Shown one piece after another: positions 5,894 to 6,477 of a DNA stretch of 6,477 nt. The notes below the pieces were generated by a model. The model was not told the DNA's origin, did not search any database, and was given only the letters and a program-made list of their open reading frames with translations. Both the position numbers and the translations under genes were made by a program. Each line of letters starts with the position of its first letter. Within the stretch, counting starts at the first letter, position 1. Source of the stretch: an uncultured Schwartzia sp. (GTDB taxonomy: Bacteria; Bacillota; Negativicutes; Selenomonadales; Selenomonadaceae). The stretch is taken from positions 1 to 6,477 of the forward strand of contig CAJPQU010000110.1 of assembly GCA_905372875.1 (NCBI GenBank), in the 5' to 3' direction.

Positions 5894-6477
5894 ACCGCCT
5901 CGCCCTTTTTTGGCAGCACATAAAAGCGATCTCGTGGAAAGAGCTGTTAGTCACCTTCAATAACCCCGTAGAACGCCGCGTCCTTATGATTCCCGTTCTC
6001 ATTCAGGGATTCCTCTTTGGCTACAGCGCCACCTTTAATTTGGACAGCGCCCCTTACGCGCTCTTGGATATGAGCAAAAGCGCCGAATCTGTCGACCTCG
6101 CTGCCCACTTTGACGCCTCTTCGGCTTTGGAGCGCGTGCGTGTGCTTCCCAACACCTCGGGTATTGCCGATGCCATCGACAGTGGTGACGCCATACTGGT
6201 CATTGTCATTCCCTCTGATTTTGCGGACAAGCTGGCGCGGGGCGAAAAAAGTCCCATCCAGACCATTGCCGACGGGCGCAATACCATGACCGCCGGGTTG
6301 GCCCTCGGCTACGTCGACCGCATCGTGGCCGCCTATAACCGCCAGCGAAATGCCCCCGCCGTCGAGCTTTTGACCCGGACCTGGTACAATCCCACCCAAA
6401 ACACCCGCTGGAACTTTCTTCCCGGACTCATCGGCATGATCAGCTTCACTCAGGTCATCATGCTGGGGGGACTCTCC
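5890..6477 (+). CDS. ybhR: ABC-2 type transporter permease, YbhR type (3' end cut by window)
   Basis: Second ABC-2 permease and predicted channel partner of the upstream YbhS homologue. ATG 5890 overlaps the upstream stop as ATGA, and 196 codons run without a stop to the window edge, about half of a family member (E. coli YbhR about 368 residues). Visible order: a cytoplasmic amphipathic N terminus with WKELLVTFNNPVERR (16-30), first membrane helix (about 31-48, LMIPVLIQGFLFGYSATF), an extracytoplasmic domain (about 50-175) with VIVIPSDFADKL (104-115), TIADGRNTMTAG (125-136) and TRTWYNPTQNTRW (162-174), and the beginning of the second membrane segment (NFLPGLIGMISFTQVIML). The DGRN and WYNP motifs are shared with E. 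coli YbhR as I recall it, which separates it from YbhS-type paralogues. The truncation is an artefact of the window, with no sign of a broken gene. Any further operon genes lie beyond the window. Confidence 0.91.
   Translation, partial: MNRLALFWQHIKAISWKELLVTFNNPVERRVLMIPVLIQGFLFGYSATFNLDSAPYALLDMSKSAESVDLAAHFDASSALERVRVLPNTSGIADAIDSGDAILVIVIPSDFADKLARGEKSPIQTIADGRNTMTAGLALGYVDRIVAAYNRQRNAPAVELLTRTWYNPTQNTRWNFLPGLIGMISFTQVIMLGGLS

Noticed and set aside
1..6477. Search for CRISPR arrays, tRNA/rRNA genes, insertion sequences, attachment sites and toxin-antitoxin or defence genes
   Set aside because: No spaced direct repeats, RNA-gene signatures, transposase motifs or terminal inverted repeats were seen; almost all sequence is taken up by the five genes.

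Overview
The window carries five protein genes, all on the + strand, in two transcription units separated by a clear terminator and promoter. The DNA is GC-rich, starts sit behind strong Shine-Dalgarno sequences (GAGGTGAT, AAAGGAGGG), and coding is dense. The CstA-type transporter is short and Firmicutes-like, and it sits next to an envelope-spanning efflux system of the YbhGFSR type, best known from diderm bacteria. Together these suggest a GC-rich diderm Firmicute (Negativicutes such as the Selenomonas/Mitsuokella/Megasphaera group). This assignment is inference from gene content and style; no rRNA or marker gene is present.

Layout: (1) 8-1705, a cstA-family carbon-starvation/peptide-pyruvate permease, closed by a near-perfect intrinsic terminator at 1722-1765. 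(2) 1706-1919, the only intergenic gap, holding that terminator, then a consensus-like sigma-70 promoter (TTGAAA, 17 bp, extended -10 TGCTATGAT) and a roughly 60-nt leader ending in an excellent ribosome binding site. (3) 1920-6477, an operon of four tightly packed genes: a HlyD/YbhG membrane-fusion protein, a YbhF fused double ABC ATPase, a YbhS ABC-2 permease and a YbhR ABC-2 permease. The last gene is cut by the window end. Junctions are a 1-bp gap, a 13-bp gap with the SD overlapping the previous stop, and a 4-bp ATGA overlap.

How the genes work together: by analogy with E. coli YbhGFSR, YbhS and YbhR form a heterodimeric membrane channel, the single YbhF polypeptide supplies both ATPase domains, and YbhG is anchored in the inner membrane and reaches across the envelope, probably to a TolC-like outer-membrane channel that is not in this window. 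The substrate cannot be read from the sequence; drug or ion export is the family precedent. I found no mobile element, CRISPR array, RNA gene or novel system. The points most worth a second look are the asymmetric ATP sites of the fused ATPase, its long Ala/Pro-rich linker, the start-codon signals, and the absence of a local regulator or outer-membrane partner.
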